This document shows positions 48,460 through 58,420 of a stretch of 64,000 nucleotides of DNA, one piece after another. The notes beneath the pieces are model-generated. The model was not told the origin of the DNA. It did not search any database and saw only the letters and a list, made by a program, of their open reading frames with translations. The position numbers and the translations under genes are program-made. The DNA comes from Sesamum alatum. Lineage: Eukaryota; Streptophyta; Magnoliopsida; Lamiales; Pedaliaceae. Position 1 is the stretch's first letter. Every line of letters starts with the position of its first letter. Location: positions 1,550,001-1,614,000 of the forward strand of contig JACGWO010000007.1 of NCBI GenBank assembly GCA_034509735.1, written 5' to 3'.

Positions 48460-48780
48460 ATGACAAAAATCATCAAAATACATTATGTTCAATTAATAAT
48501 AATAATCATCATCATCTTGTCTAAGTGCTTCTTCATCATCAGTTGTTTCGTATTCTTCAAAACTGTCTTCTTCTTCTTCATCATCTTTCATTTCATTATC
48601 CTCATCAACAAAATTTGTATGTTATCATATAGAGGTTGAATTTCATTGTCAATAGTAGCCACTGGAATAGATTCGACTTCATCCTCCTGAAATCCAGCAT
48701 CAATCCATCTTGACTCAATAATTCGTCTAGCTTTTGTTCTACATGCATATTTTAAAAAAATTCAACAATAATAATAATAC
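48460..48780 (-). pseudogene. CACTA transposase C-terminal tail
   Basis: The minus strand reads ARRIIESRWIDAGFQEDEVE followed, after a frameshift, by an acidic tail of the type NEMKDDEEEEDSFEEYE and DDEEALRQDDDDYYY to a stop. This matches the Asp/Glu-rich end usual for plant CACTA proteins (DUF4216-type tail). Confidence 0.6.
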
Positions 48781-48820
48781 CTCTCAAAAGGATACATCCA
48801 TCTATATTGCACCGGACCTC

Positions 48821-49422
48821 CTACTCGAGCTTCGTACGGTAAGTGAACCAAGAGATGCTCTTTGAATCAAATAATCCAAGGGGAAATATTTTCTCCAAAT
48901 TGCATATGATTATAGCTACACTCTCCTCCAATTCCTTTATTTTATTTATATCTAGTGTAGTAGAGCTTATGACTTGAAACAAGAGGCTCACTTCTATCAA
49001 TGCACTCCAAACAAATTCGGGCAACATTTCTCTAAATGCTATCGGTACGAGTCTCTCCATGAAGACATGACAGTCATGACTCTTCATCCCATGCATCTTT
49101 AATTCGTTTAAGTCAACACATCCAATTTGTCGTTGATCTATAGAGTTGTCAGCTGAAATTAGATGCTTATAATCCATCTGTATAGGCTCACCATGAGATG
49201 TCCAATTGTAGTAATCTTTCCGAAAACCTTTCTTATAAAGGTCGCATGTCACCTCCTCCGTGGATTTGTACTTACGATTTTTACATACGTACTACATGGA
49301 CAACGAATTTTCTCTCCATCCATAAAATCATGTTGTGTTTTTGCCCAGTTTATAAATTCAGTGACCCCATCTATAAATTCTTTTGTAAGATGACGATTAC
49401 CGGGTACATTCTTCTCATACAT
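48821..49422 (-). pseudogene. CACTA transposase-associated and DUF4218-like domains
   Basis: 49422-49242 encodes a transposase-associated N-terminus (EFIDGVTEFINWAKTQ, DGEKIRCPCS) ending in a stop. In an overlapping frame 49252-48821 continues with CDLYKKGFRKDYYNWTSHGE, the end of that domain. It then jumps to NELKMHGMKSHDCHVFMERL, IAFREMLPEFVW and ELEESVAIIICNLEKIFP, the signature of the DUF4218 region of plant CACTA proteins. The transposase core that normally lies between has been lost. Confidence 0.75.
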
Positions 49423-49570
49423 CTATTTTCTCAATTCTCTCAACATCTTGTTCTAAAATCAACAAATATTATACATATTCATTAACATACATACATACAT
49501 ACATAGAAAACTAAAAATTTCAAGAATAAAATGAATATATACAAATAGTAGTAAAAATTTTGTACTAACC

Positions 49571-50402
49571 TTAATGTAAGTCCGCTATATGTCCAAATGT
49601 GTGACTCGTTGCACTAACGTGATCATTAACGATCTAATACAAAGATTTATTAAAAAATCGGTTGTGTGGATGGAAGGAGAGAAGAGGAATAAAAATCCCC
49701 AATTTTGCAGCATGTGCATTGCACATGCTATTTCACCCCCCCCCCCCCCCCCCCACCAAAAGCAAAATCCGGCCATCAGAGGACCTAATTGAAGTATTTT
49801 TGCAACATAATATATAAAATTAAAAACTATCAAAGTTAGTGGACTAAAATTGAACGAGAACCAAGTTAATGGATTAAAAAAAATTCCCTACTTATTATTG
49901 ATATAATTATTGATCAGCACCCTATTGATGTCTTGGTCTGTTATTTTCTTTTATTATTCCTTTTTTTCACCCCTAACTTCTACATTTCCCTCGTTATCTA
50001 TAAGTGCTAAAAATTATCTTTTAATTGGTTACTCATTTTTAACTAATAATTTTTCTCTTTCTCCAACTTCAAAAATATTCTCTTTCAAATTTATTTAATT
50101 TTTTCCACGATTTTTTCCATATTACATTTTCTCTTAAAATTTGTTATCTCTCTATTACATTTAAATATTATATTCATTTCCCTTCATTTATGAAAAAATC
50201 AATCAAATTACTACACATAAATAACAACAAAAAAATAGTATACGATATTTAATTAGTTATTTATAAATTATTATTTGTGCACATGTGTTGAGTGTGCCAC
50301 GTACGTATATACAACTAATACACATTATTGACAAGATATATAATTAATTAACATCATTAATGAATAAATTCATAGCATGAAACTATCAAAAACTAGTCTT
50401 GT
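49571..50402. other. intergenic DNA with a C19 tract; TPS 3' flank
   Basis: No gene is seen. A run of about 19 C at 49736-49755 is notable. The last 100-200 bases should include the 3' UTR of the minus-strand synthase. Confidence 0.45.
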
Positions 50403-52484
50403 TCAAATCTTGAAGAAATCCAGAAGCAATCCATTGATGTGAGGCTTCAACACTTTCTCCGGGTGAGTGTAGCCATCTTGATTGTGCTTGTACACAACAT
50501 CTATCAATCGGGCAAGGTTCACTACTCTCTTGATCATCTCCTTCGACACTGCGGTTTCCTTCACTAATTCCTCGTTAATATCCATCCAGGCATTCTCCGC
50601 GATATTGCTGAACTCCCTCATCGCCTCTTCCTCAGATACTCCGTATTCATTCATGTAACACTCGATTCCTGTTGTTGTCTGTCCTCTTTTCTTCTCAATC
50701 TACAAGATAATTCAAAAAAAAAATTCAAAATTTTAATTTGTAACGAACTTATGTATAGAGTTCATGGTCATGAGGTCATTAAATATTGGAGTGTACGTAT
50801 TAACGGGAGAAATAGCATTTTTCGTCCAGTAATTTAGGATTTTTTTCACTTTTGACCCATTAGTTTTGGAATTCTCACTTTTAGCCCCATAACTTTCAAA
50901 AAATAGCACTTTTGGTCCCATGACACCTTTTCGTTAGATATTTTACAGAAAAGGTCATATATTTGTAACTGCATGAAACCAAAAAATGCTATTTTTCGAA
51001 AGTTATGGACCAGAAGTGTAAAGGCCCTGATAACCACGTGCGAAAAATTTTCATTTTTGGTCTCATATCGTAGGACAATTTTTTATTTGGTCTCATTTAT
51101 TGCATTTGTCTCGCATTTAGTCTCATTTGTTTAATTTTTTTCTCAAATTTGATCTCCGTCAGCATTTTTCCTCAAATTGTTAATGGAGCCGTCAACAGTG
51201 GCAGAGTCTTGCCCCAATAACGGACTTGACAGCTCCATTAACAATTTGACGAAAAATGCTGACGGAGACCAAATTTAAGAAAAAATTGAACAAATGAGAC
51301 TAGATGTGAGACAAATACAACAAATGGACCAAATCAAAAAAGACCCTAAGATATGGGACCAAAAAAACTATTTTTCCACCACGTGCTTAACACTTTTCAA
51401 AAGTTACGTACCAAAAATAAAAAATCTCATAATCAATAAGAACAAAAGTGAAAAAACTTAAATTACGGGTCGAAAAATATTATTCGTTCATATTAACTGC
51501 ATACCTCGTAAGTAGCTATGTCATCAACAACTCGACATATAGTCACGTTAGCTACTTGGATTCTAGGTTTTCTCATCAGCCAATCAAATGCTTCCTTTGG
51601 GGCAGACTCCATGCCTATGAACGACGTCGTTGCAAGCAAGTAATAGGTGCTGGTTATGAAACCATTGGCCATGTAGTCAGCAAATGGTGGCATGTATCCT
51701 TCAATAAACCACTTTGCCTCTATGTTGTAACTCCTTATTATTTCCTTCATCTGCTCATCAAGATATAAGAAAATAAACTTTATTTCAAAAAAAATAATTT
51801 TTAGACTATAATATCACTATTAATTAATTTGATCTTACGTACCATAGCTTTCGCGTAGTGTACAGCGAATGATCTCCCTTGTTGTCTTAATTCCTCATCG
51901 TATTGGTCGTACAAATCCAAGAGAGCTTTATAGCATATCTTCATATAGTCTGGGAGTCTGTCGATTTCATTGATATCCCATCTGAAAAATAGGGAAATAT
52001 CGACTAATTATTAATAGAGTTATATATATAGGGCTAAATGTATCTTTAGTCCTGTGACTTAAGTTATTTGACGTTTTTGTCCTTTAACTTTTTAGGGTAG
52101 CATTTTGGTTTTACATTTTTTTAATTTTTGTGATTTCAGTCCTTTTGTTCGCCGGAGTTCACCTCCAGCGGCGAGAATGGTAAACTCCGGCAAAAAAGGA
52201 TCAAAATCGCAAAAATTAAAAAGATACAAGACCAAAATCCTACCCTAAAAAGTTAAAGGATAAGAACTGTTGCACAAATAGGCCAATAGGAACAAAAGCC
52301 CCAATTTAAAAATCCGACGTGAGAGGCACATGCATTTTTTCGGCGATAATGGTGAACTCAGGCGAAAAAATAACTAAAATCATGAAAATAAAAAAGATGA
52401 AGGACCAAAATTGCTACCCTCGAAAGTTAAAGGACAAAAACGTCAAATAACCTAAATTACGGAACCAAAAATACATTTAAGTCA

Positions 52485-52515
<31 letters not shown>

Positions 52516-54807
52516 CCATATATGCATAATCGAAGAAATTAAATAAGACTAGCTAGCTATATATGTCCAACGTGCAATATTGTTTGTATATGAATATTCA
52601 TATATATACCTTTCTATTGCATCGGTGAAAATTGCAAGCTCGTCGACAGTTCCATACGAGTCATAAGTATCATCAATTACTGAAATCATAGCGATAGTTT
52701 TAGCCAGCATGACTCGAGCTCGAGAGTATTGAGGCTCGAAATAAACTCCCAAAGTCCAGAAATAGCATTCCACCACCCTATCTCTTGCATAAGAGAGTTT
52801 TGAGACAAGGTCCAACTCCTTCCACCACCTTCATTAATATACACAAAACAAGAAATCAACATTAGTTACTTCAACTCTTCATCCCATTACAACATATGTA
52901 AAAGAGAATTGGTAAATTACAGCTACTTCTTATGAAATTTGGCATAATTATAAATACCTGAGGTTGTTTGGAAAAATTATAAATACCCCCTCAAATGGAA
53001 GATAATTATGTAGCCCCTAAACTATAAGGTGGAAATGATTATTTTATCTATCATAAAATTTTCTTTTTAAAAAAAATAGTTCATAAATATTATAAAAATA
53101 GGGTAAATGACAGTTAGCTTTCCTGAGGTTTGGCATAATTACAAATACTCCCTCGTTGTTTGAGAAATTACAAATACCCTCCTGAGGTTTGTAACTGTCT
53201 AACAAATAACTCATTTCCATCTATTTTTATGGGTAAACTGATGAAAATGCCCTTATGCACTGAATTACTTTTTAAATTTTAAATTTTTTTTGGACTATAA
53301 TGCACAGGAGATGTTTCTTAAGTTTTTTTCACAGAGGATGAATAATGAAATTTGCCCCAGCTGATTTTTCTACAATTTTAATAAAAAAAATTAAGGGCAA
53401 AATGGTCAATTTCAGACATTTGGTTAAGAATTACAAACCTTAAGGGGGATATTTGTAATTTTTCAAACAACAAGGGGGTATTGTAATTATGTCAAAACTC
53501 AGGGGAAGTGGATTTAATTTACCCTAAAAAATATATGAGAGTGAGTAGTATAAAAAAGCCCATAGGATATATTAGTCCAAAAATACATAAAATTATAATT
53601 CGTAATTCAAAAGGGTATCACAAAAATGAATGAAAACCTAACGAGGGCTAACGAAATGAGCTCGTTGTTAGACGAACGTCAATATAAAGAGGGTATTTAC
53701 AACTATATCGTCTAAAAAGGTGGCTGTAATTTACCCAAAATAGAACTGATCATGAGAAGGGCATGATCATATATATAGTCATACGTACCTTGAGACTTGA
53801 TAGAGTTCTTTCTTGTGCAACATTTGGAGCAAATTGAAGTCCAACTTTGCAAACCTCAACAGTGATTCATCCTTGGATTCATCTTCTTCGTAGAATGCAA
53901 TAAAATGTCGTGCCTCAATTCTTGGAATGCCCCTTTGAAGGGATTGCTCCAATGCATGTCTCACTTTTCTCCCCGTCATAGAATCGCTCGAATCTTGCTG
54001 TCCGTAGGACTCAAGACGTGCAGTCGAGAACGTTAGCGCCTCGTCTAGAACGGTCTCTCCACGATACCTTAAATGCGCGGCCTCATAGAGGCTGAGCAAA
54101 CCCTTGATGTCTACCCTAAGGCTCTCTATGAACTTCCCATCGTTTGTGAACTTGTCGAAAACGCCTAGCACAAATATTAAACATTTAACATTTGTTCTTC
54201 TCTCTAACAGTTTAAATTTCAAGCGCGTTACAGTTTGCCCTAATGACATATTTAATATTACGGATATCATATGTTAGTGAAAAATATATGTACTTACAAG
54301 AAGAGACATCAAAACCATGTTGTCTTAGCAGTCTGAATTGCAGTGCAGTGATGAACAAATCATTAATCTCCTCGTTTTCGAGCTTGAATATTAATTCGAG
54401 TTGATCTTGAATTTCTTTCTCAAAGTGATACGACAAACCAAGGCGTTCGACAGTGTCGATCAAAATCAACTTTTCCTGCAACTTATTCCCATCGGCAACT
54501 ATCATACTCCTCGCCTTCTCTTTCAGTTCTCCAACCTCCTTAGCATAAAATTCAGATACCTGTAGAGAAATTCCAGGAAAGAATTACTATTACATTACAC
54601 GTGCATGCATGCGGCAAATAATTCGCGCAAAAATCTTAATTAACCAAATTAATGCAGAAACAATTTAATTACACAAACCTGAGTGTAATCAGCAGAACAA
54701 GATGTGAAAAGATCGCCCCAGAGACTAGGAGAGAAATTCGCGACGGGACGAACGATGTGATTCTCCTGCTGAAAGCTAACAGGTGTGTTCATGTCTAAGG
54801 AAGCCAT
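50403..54807 (-). CDS. sesquiterpene synthase (TPS-a type)
   Basis: Cytosolic Mg-dependent cyclase, expected to act on farnesyl diphosphate. Seven exons on the minus strand: 54807-54679, 54559-54298, 54164-53789, 52828-52610, 51981-51843, 51750-51505, 50699-50403. They join with consistent phases into 1668 nt (555 aa), and exons of 219, 139 and 246 nt have the usual sizes for this family. No plastid transit peptide: the protein opens [12 protein letters not shown] with [13 protein letters not shown] at 20-32. Further motifs are RDR (271-273), the metal-binding DDTYD (308-312), and the second metal site DDIATYEIE (451-459), followed by KKRGQ. The C-terminus is LLLDFFKI. All catalytic motifs are intact. 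Introns 3, 4 and 6 are swollen by insertions. The exact product cannot be told from sequence. Confidence 0.95.
50806..51481. repeat. palindromic element in TPS intron 6 (outer)
   Basis: Left AGCATTTTTCGTCCAGTAAT, CACTTTTGACCCATTAG and right, reversed, ATATTTTTCGACCCGTAATT, CACTTTTGTTC are inverted arms. It was later split by the insertion at 51042-51377. Confidence 0.65.
51042..51377. repeat. MULE-like MITE with 9-bp duplication, nested in intron 6
   Basis: Inverted termini (GAAAAATTTTCATTTTTGGT and, reversed, GGAAAAATAGTTTTTTTGGT) flanked by exact ACCACGTGC at 51033-51041 and 51378-51386. The arms pair almost to the centre (GCTGACGGAG). The element sits inside the outer palindrome. Confidence 0.82.
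52029..52483. repeat. palindromic element in TPS intron 4
   Basis: Left GGGCTAAATGTATCTTTAGT, TTATTTGACGTTTTTGTCCT and right, reversed, ACTTAAATGTATTTTTGGTT, TTATTTGACGTTTTTGTCCT pair over about 150 bp. The centre repeats a CGCCGGAGTTCACC-type word. A (TA)n run follows it. Confidence 0.7.
52911..53736. repeat. family A MITE in TPS intron 3 (outer)
   Basis: Left GGTAAATTACAGCTACTTCT and right GGTGGCTGTAATTTACCC are its ends. The element is interrupted by another member of the same family at 53101-53524. Confidence 0.65.
53101..53524. repeat. family A MITE nested inside a family A MITE
   Basis: Ends GGGTAAATGACAGTTAGC and GGATTTAATTTACCC-like, with about 110-bp inverted arms. Near-copies lie at 42597-43028 and 61640-62059. 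Flanks ATAAAAATA and TAAAAAATA may be a 9-bp duplication with one difference. Confidence 0.75.
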
Positions 54808-54920
54808 TGACAACGTATGATTGAGAAAATTGTGGTTAGGGTTGTCTTAATTAGTGCTAAGAACTTGATCAGATGTGTATATATGACTATGTTGATGAAA
54901 TGACAGAGAGGTTTAAAGGG

Positions 54921-54928
54921 TATTTATA
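54921..54928 (-). promoter_or_regulatory. TATA box of the terpene synthase gene
   Basis: Minus-strand CTATAAATACCC, about 115 bases before the ATG at 54807, a strong plant TATA box. Confidence 0.65.
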
Positions 54929-55018
54929 GGGACAAGAACCTTAATTTTTGCAATTTAATTACATTAGTGTTAGTAATATTTTAATTTAGGAGCTGGGATT
55001 CTTGGAGCTTTCGTTTCT

Positions 55019-55024
55019 TTTGAC
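55019..55024 (+). promoter_or_regulatory. W-box core upstream of terpene synthase
   Basis: TTGACT/TTTTGACTG at about 95 bases upstream of the TATA box (gene on the minus strand). A single motif, so weak alone; it is listed because the other two genes also have one close to their core promoters. Confidence 0.3.
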
Positions 55025-55274
55025 TGTTGCATGCATTCTAATCTAGTCGTGATATACTACTTTTCTTGTGGCAGTTGGTTTGATTTGATCACGTCTATTT
55101 TCCATGGAAAAATCTTTGTTCAATTCCTTTTTTTATATGTATAATTTTGGCCGTAAAAGGTTCAATGTACACGAAAAGTAAATATATTTTGTCGATGAGG
55201 TTTAGTTTAGTTGGCGATGATTTCTTATTATTTGATTTATGACTTCAAGTTCCACTAATGTGTAGGTATTAATC

Positions 55275-55550
55275 TACTTTTTTAAAGTGAAAGCGATGAA
55301 CTATTACTTTTTGAAATAAATATATTACAATCATCAATACTGAATATATATCTATATATAACAACTATCCACAATAATCATACCGATCATCTATATAACA
55401 TCCCACACATTAAGGGAGTTCGGACCCATGACCTTAGAGCCATATGGGGCTTCAGTTTCGCCAATTGAGCTAAGATATTTGATATGAATTATTGTAACAG
55501 ATTTATTCAAAATAAATAATAGTTCATCCTTTCACTTAAAAAAAAAAAAA
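55275..55550. repeat. back-to-back SINE fragments
   Basis: 55275-55490 is a minus-strand SINE (reversed B-box region TCATGGGTCCGAACTCCC, body shared with 27385-27660). 55490-55550 is the 3' tail of a plus-strand SINE ending in A13. They form a tail-to-head nested pair upstream of the terpene synthase promoter. Confidence 0.5.
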
Positions 55551-56086
55551 TATGTATCGTATGTTATTGCGGATTATTGATATCTATAATTAATTATAAC
55601 CGATTTACTAACAAAAAGGAGTTGGTAAGTTTTCACCAATTGACCAGTTGATTTTCACGTCGCGAACGCCCATATTAGACCGTTGATATGTATATGTTAA
55701 TAAATCCATGGTCGTGAAACAAAGTCAGTAATGCACAAAAAGAAAATATTCTTTGGGGACTGCATGAGTCAAATTCGATCGTATACAAGAAACTAAAGTC
55801 TAAGTATGGAGTATATATATGAATAATTTCTTCGGGTAGTTTTTTAATAAAAAAATCGATAATTATATATAATGTTAATAAATAATTCAAAACCTATAAG
55901 ATAAATAATGAAAAACAAATTAAATTGTTATAAGTGAAATATTTATGTCTGATGGGATTAAATTAAACTCATAACTTCATACTTGTTATAAAGTTAGAAA
56001 GATTAAATTTAGACTTCTATTATTTAAAATATTTGTTCGTATATAAACAATATTATTTTAAGATGAGTCTGACCATCATGATTACT
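55551..56086. other. A+T-rich intergenic DNA
   Basis: No gene is recognised. Confidence 0.4.
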
Positions 56087-56096
56087 AATTTCATTT

Positions 56097-57365
56097 GAGA
56101 AAAATGCATTTTTGATCCAGTATGTGAGGGGTGATGGCACTTTTGGTCCAAGCCTTTTTCAAAATATCAATGAAAGACAGTATGTTTGAAAACGTGTCAA
56201 TTTTGGTCCAAATTACCAAATTTGGCCGGAAAACGTTTGAAATTGGGGATTTGTACACATGTCCAGCCAACTTATGTACATGGCATTTTTTACAAAAAAA
56301 ATATTACATGGCACAACTGACGCGGAAAATTAACCACGTTAGCCATGCCACATAAGCCTTGTGCACTTTGGAGAGGCAACGACGGGGATGGGGGTTGTTT
56401 CGGCAACGCTGGCGGTACGTCGCGGATCAGTGGCAGCGAGGAAGGTGAAACGTTGCATGAAGGTGGCGCAACACTAGGGCAAAACCTAGGCGTAAGGTCA
56501 GACGAAGAAGGGGAAGCATCGTGAATGGAAACCCTAGCGGACGGTGGAATGTGAAGAGGCACAACCAAAACCCTAGCAGAATGCGCGGGCGAAACATCAT
56601 CTCCCGGCGGAAGGTGAATCGACATTTCAGAGTGGCCAACCCTAGTTTCAGGCGAGGGCGAAAGTTGAAGGGGCGCGCAAAAATCAAAAACCCTAGTTTC
56701 AGGCGGCTGCGGAACCTGAAGGGGCACGCAAAAATCAAAAACCCTAGTTTCAAACGGCGGCAGAAGTTGAAGGGTCGCGCAAGTTTCAGAAACCCTAGTA
56801 GCCGCAGACGACGGAAGGTGAACAGACCCTTCATTACCAACGATGAGGAATCTCCTAGCACGACGGGCCTCCGACTGAGGAAGGCGAAAGGGCGTCAGAA
56901 TGTGGTCAGACGCGGGCTTGAGGGCTGGCGTCGTCGGCCGCAACGAGGATGGAACCAATGTTTGAAAAGGGATGGCGCTTTCATCACCAAACTGATCCCG
57001 CCATTGTTCATGAAGCTTTTTCAGAATTTCAATGGCATGATGTCACCACTATCAACAACTCGAGATGCAAGGGAGAAGAAGGCTTATGTGGCATGGTTGA
57101 CGTGGTTAATTTTTCGCGTCAGTTGTGCCACATAATATTTTTTTAAAAAACAATGTGACGCGGATAAATTGGCCGGACATGTATACAAATCCCCAATTTC
57201 ACCAGCTCACGCATGCCTCAAGTGATGTTTTCCGGCCAAATGAGGGTAATTTGGACCAAAATTGACACTTTTTCAAACATATTGTCCTTAATTGCTATTT
57301 TGAGAAAGGCCTAGACCAAAAGTGCAATCGCCCCTAACATACTGGACCAAAAATGCATTTTTCTC
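56097..57365. mobile_element. MULE-like element carrying a non-TE core
   Basis: Inverted termini of about 260 bp (left GAGAAAAATGCATTTTTGAT, reversed right GAGAAAAATGCATTTTTGGT; inner ACTGACGCGGAAAATTAACC pairs with GGTTAATTTTTCGCGTCAGT). It is flanked by AATTTCATTT / AATTTCATAT, a 10-bp duplication with one change. The 700-bp core (about 56355-57060) is far richer in G+C. It contains four or five imperfect 50-60-bp repeats, each with AACCCTAGTTTCAGGCGG-like sequence, and is open on both strands: plus 56521-57135, Arg/Lys-rich with NPSFRR repeats; minus 56958-56290, with ETRVFDFCxPLQ repeats. Structure is Pack-MULE-like. Whether the core derives from a host gene is unknown. Confidence 0.75.
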
Positions 57366-57723
57366 AATTTCATATCGATCACGATTATTCTGCTACTTTT
57401 ATATTAATTATTAACCACCCATTTAAGTTCCTAGATTACGTCACTACAAGAAATTGACTCAATAGTTACAAAAAAAAAAAATCAGGATTGAGCTAATTAG
57501 TAAGTAAAAATTCTCGTTGTTAATCTGTATTATTTAATACAAAATTTTGTTTTGAAGTGAAACCGATATATATTATTAATTGAACTAAATCGATTGCAAT
57601 CAGCTCTGTCAACTATCAATCTCTAATAGAGACAATTAGAGTAATCATACATTGATCAATAATACAATATAACATAAATTAAATCTAAACAATCCCTTAC
57701 TATTACAGTATATAAACAATCCT

Positions 57724-57778
57724 ACTATACAGTGACTACCATCCCACGCATTGGTGGGGATGGTAGTCACTGTATAGT
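57724..57778. repeat. perfect 22-bp hairpin at junction 1
   Basis: ACTATACAGTGACTACCATCCC (57724-57745) is followed, after an 11-base loop, by its exact reverse complement (57757-57778). Beyond this, the next tandem unit begins. The undamaged SINE at 59814 onward lacks the second arm, so the arm is filler made at the junction. Confidence 0.9.
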
Positions 57779-58365
57779 AATATTTTTTTCAAAAAGAATG
57801 TGACGCGGATAAGTTGGTCGGATATGTGTACAAGTCCCCAATTTCACCAACTCACGCACGCCTCACGTGATGTTTTCTGGCCAGATGAGGATAATTTGGA
57901 CCAAAATTGACACTTTTTCAAACATATTGTCCTTAATTGTTATTTTGAGAAAGGCCTAGACCAAAAGTGCAATCACCCCTAACATACTGGACCAAAAATG
58001 CATTTTTCTCAATTTCATATCGATCACGAATTCTCTGCTACTTTTATATTAATTATTAAGCACCCATATAAGTTCCTTAGATTACGTCACTACAAGAAAA
58101 TGACTCAATAGTTACAAAAAAAAAATAGCATTGAGCTAATTAGTAAGTAAAATTCTCATTGTTAATCTGTATTATTTAATACAAAATTTTGTTTTGAAGT
58201 GAAACCGATAAATATTATTAATTGAACTAAATCGATTGCAATCAGCTCTGTCAACTATCAATCTCTAACAGAGACAATTAGAGCAATCATACATTGATCA
58301 ATAATACAATATAACATAAATTAAATCTAAACAACATCTTACTATTACAATATATAAATAATCCT

Positions 58366-58420
58366 ACTATACAGTGACTACCATCCCACGCATTGGTGGG
58401 GATGGTAGTCACTGTATAGT
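58366..58420. repeat. perfect 22-bp hairpin at junction 2
   Basis: Same arms and loop as at 57724-57778, 642 bp further on (58366-58387 and 58399-58420). An identical second junction shows that the first rearranged unit was itself copied. Confidence 0.9.

Larger units (their letters stand above)
45408..49570 (-). mobile_element. deleted CACTA (En/Spm) DNA transposon
   Basis: The left terminus at 45408 is CACTACAAAAAACAGACC. Subterminal TTGCAACGA-type repeats in both directions fill 45430-46050, as in CACTA elements. Transposase-related coding lies on the minus strand at 48460-49422, and a 43-bp minisatellite and purine-rich block lie between. The opposite terminus was not found, and coding sequence stops near 49430, so the upstream end appears truncated around 49570. 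The catalytic TNP2 core is missing: the N-terminal transposase-associated domain is followed almost directly by the later DUF4218-like domain. Confidence 0.78.

Noticed and set aside
57724..58420. The 22-bp hairpins as Helitron 3' ends or rho-independent-type terminators
   Set aside because: No CTRR after the hairpin, and the second arm is missing from the intact SINE; a repair filler explains them better. The context is a plant genome.
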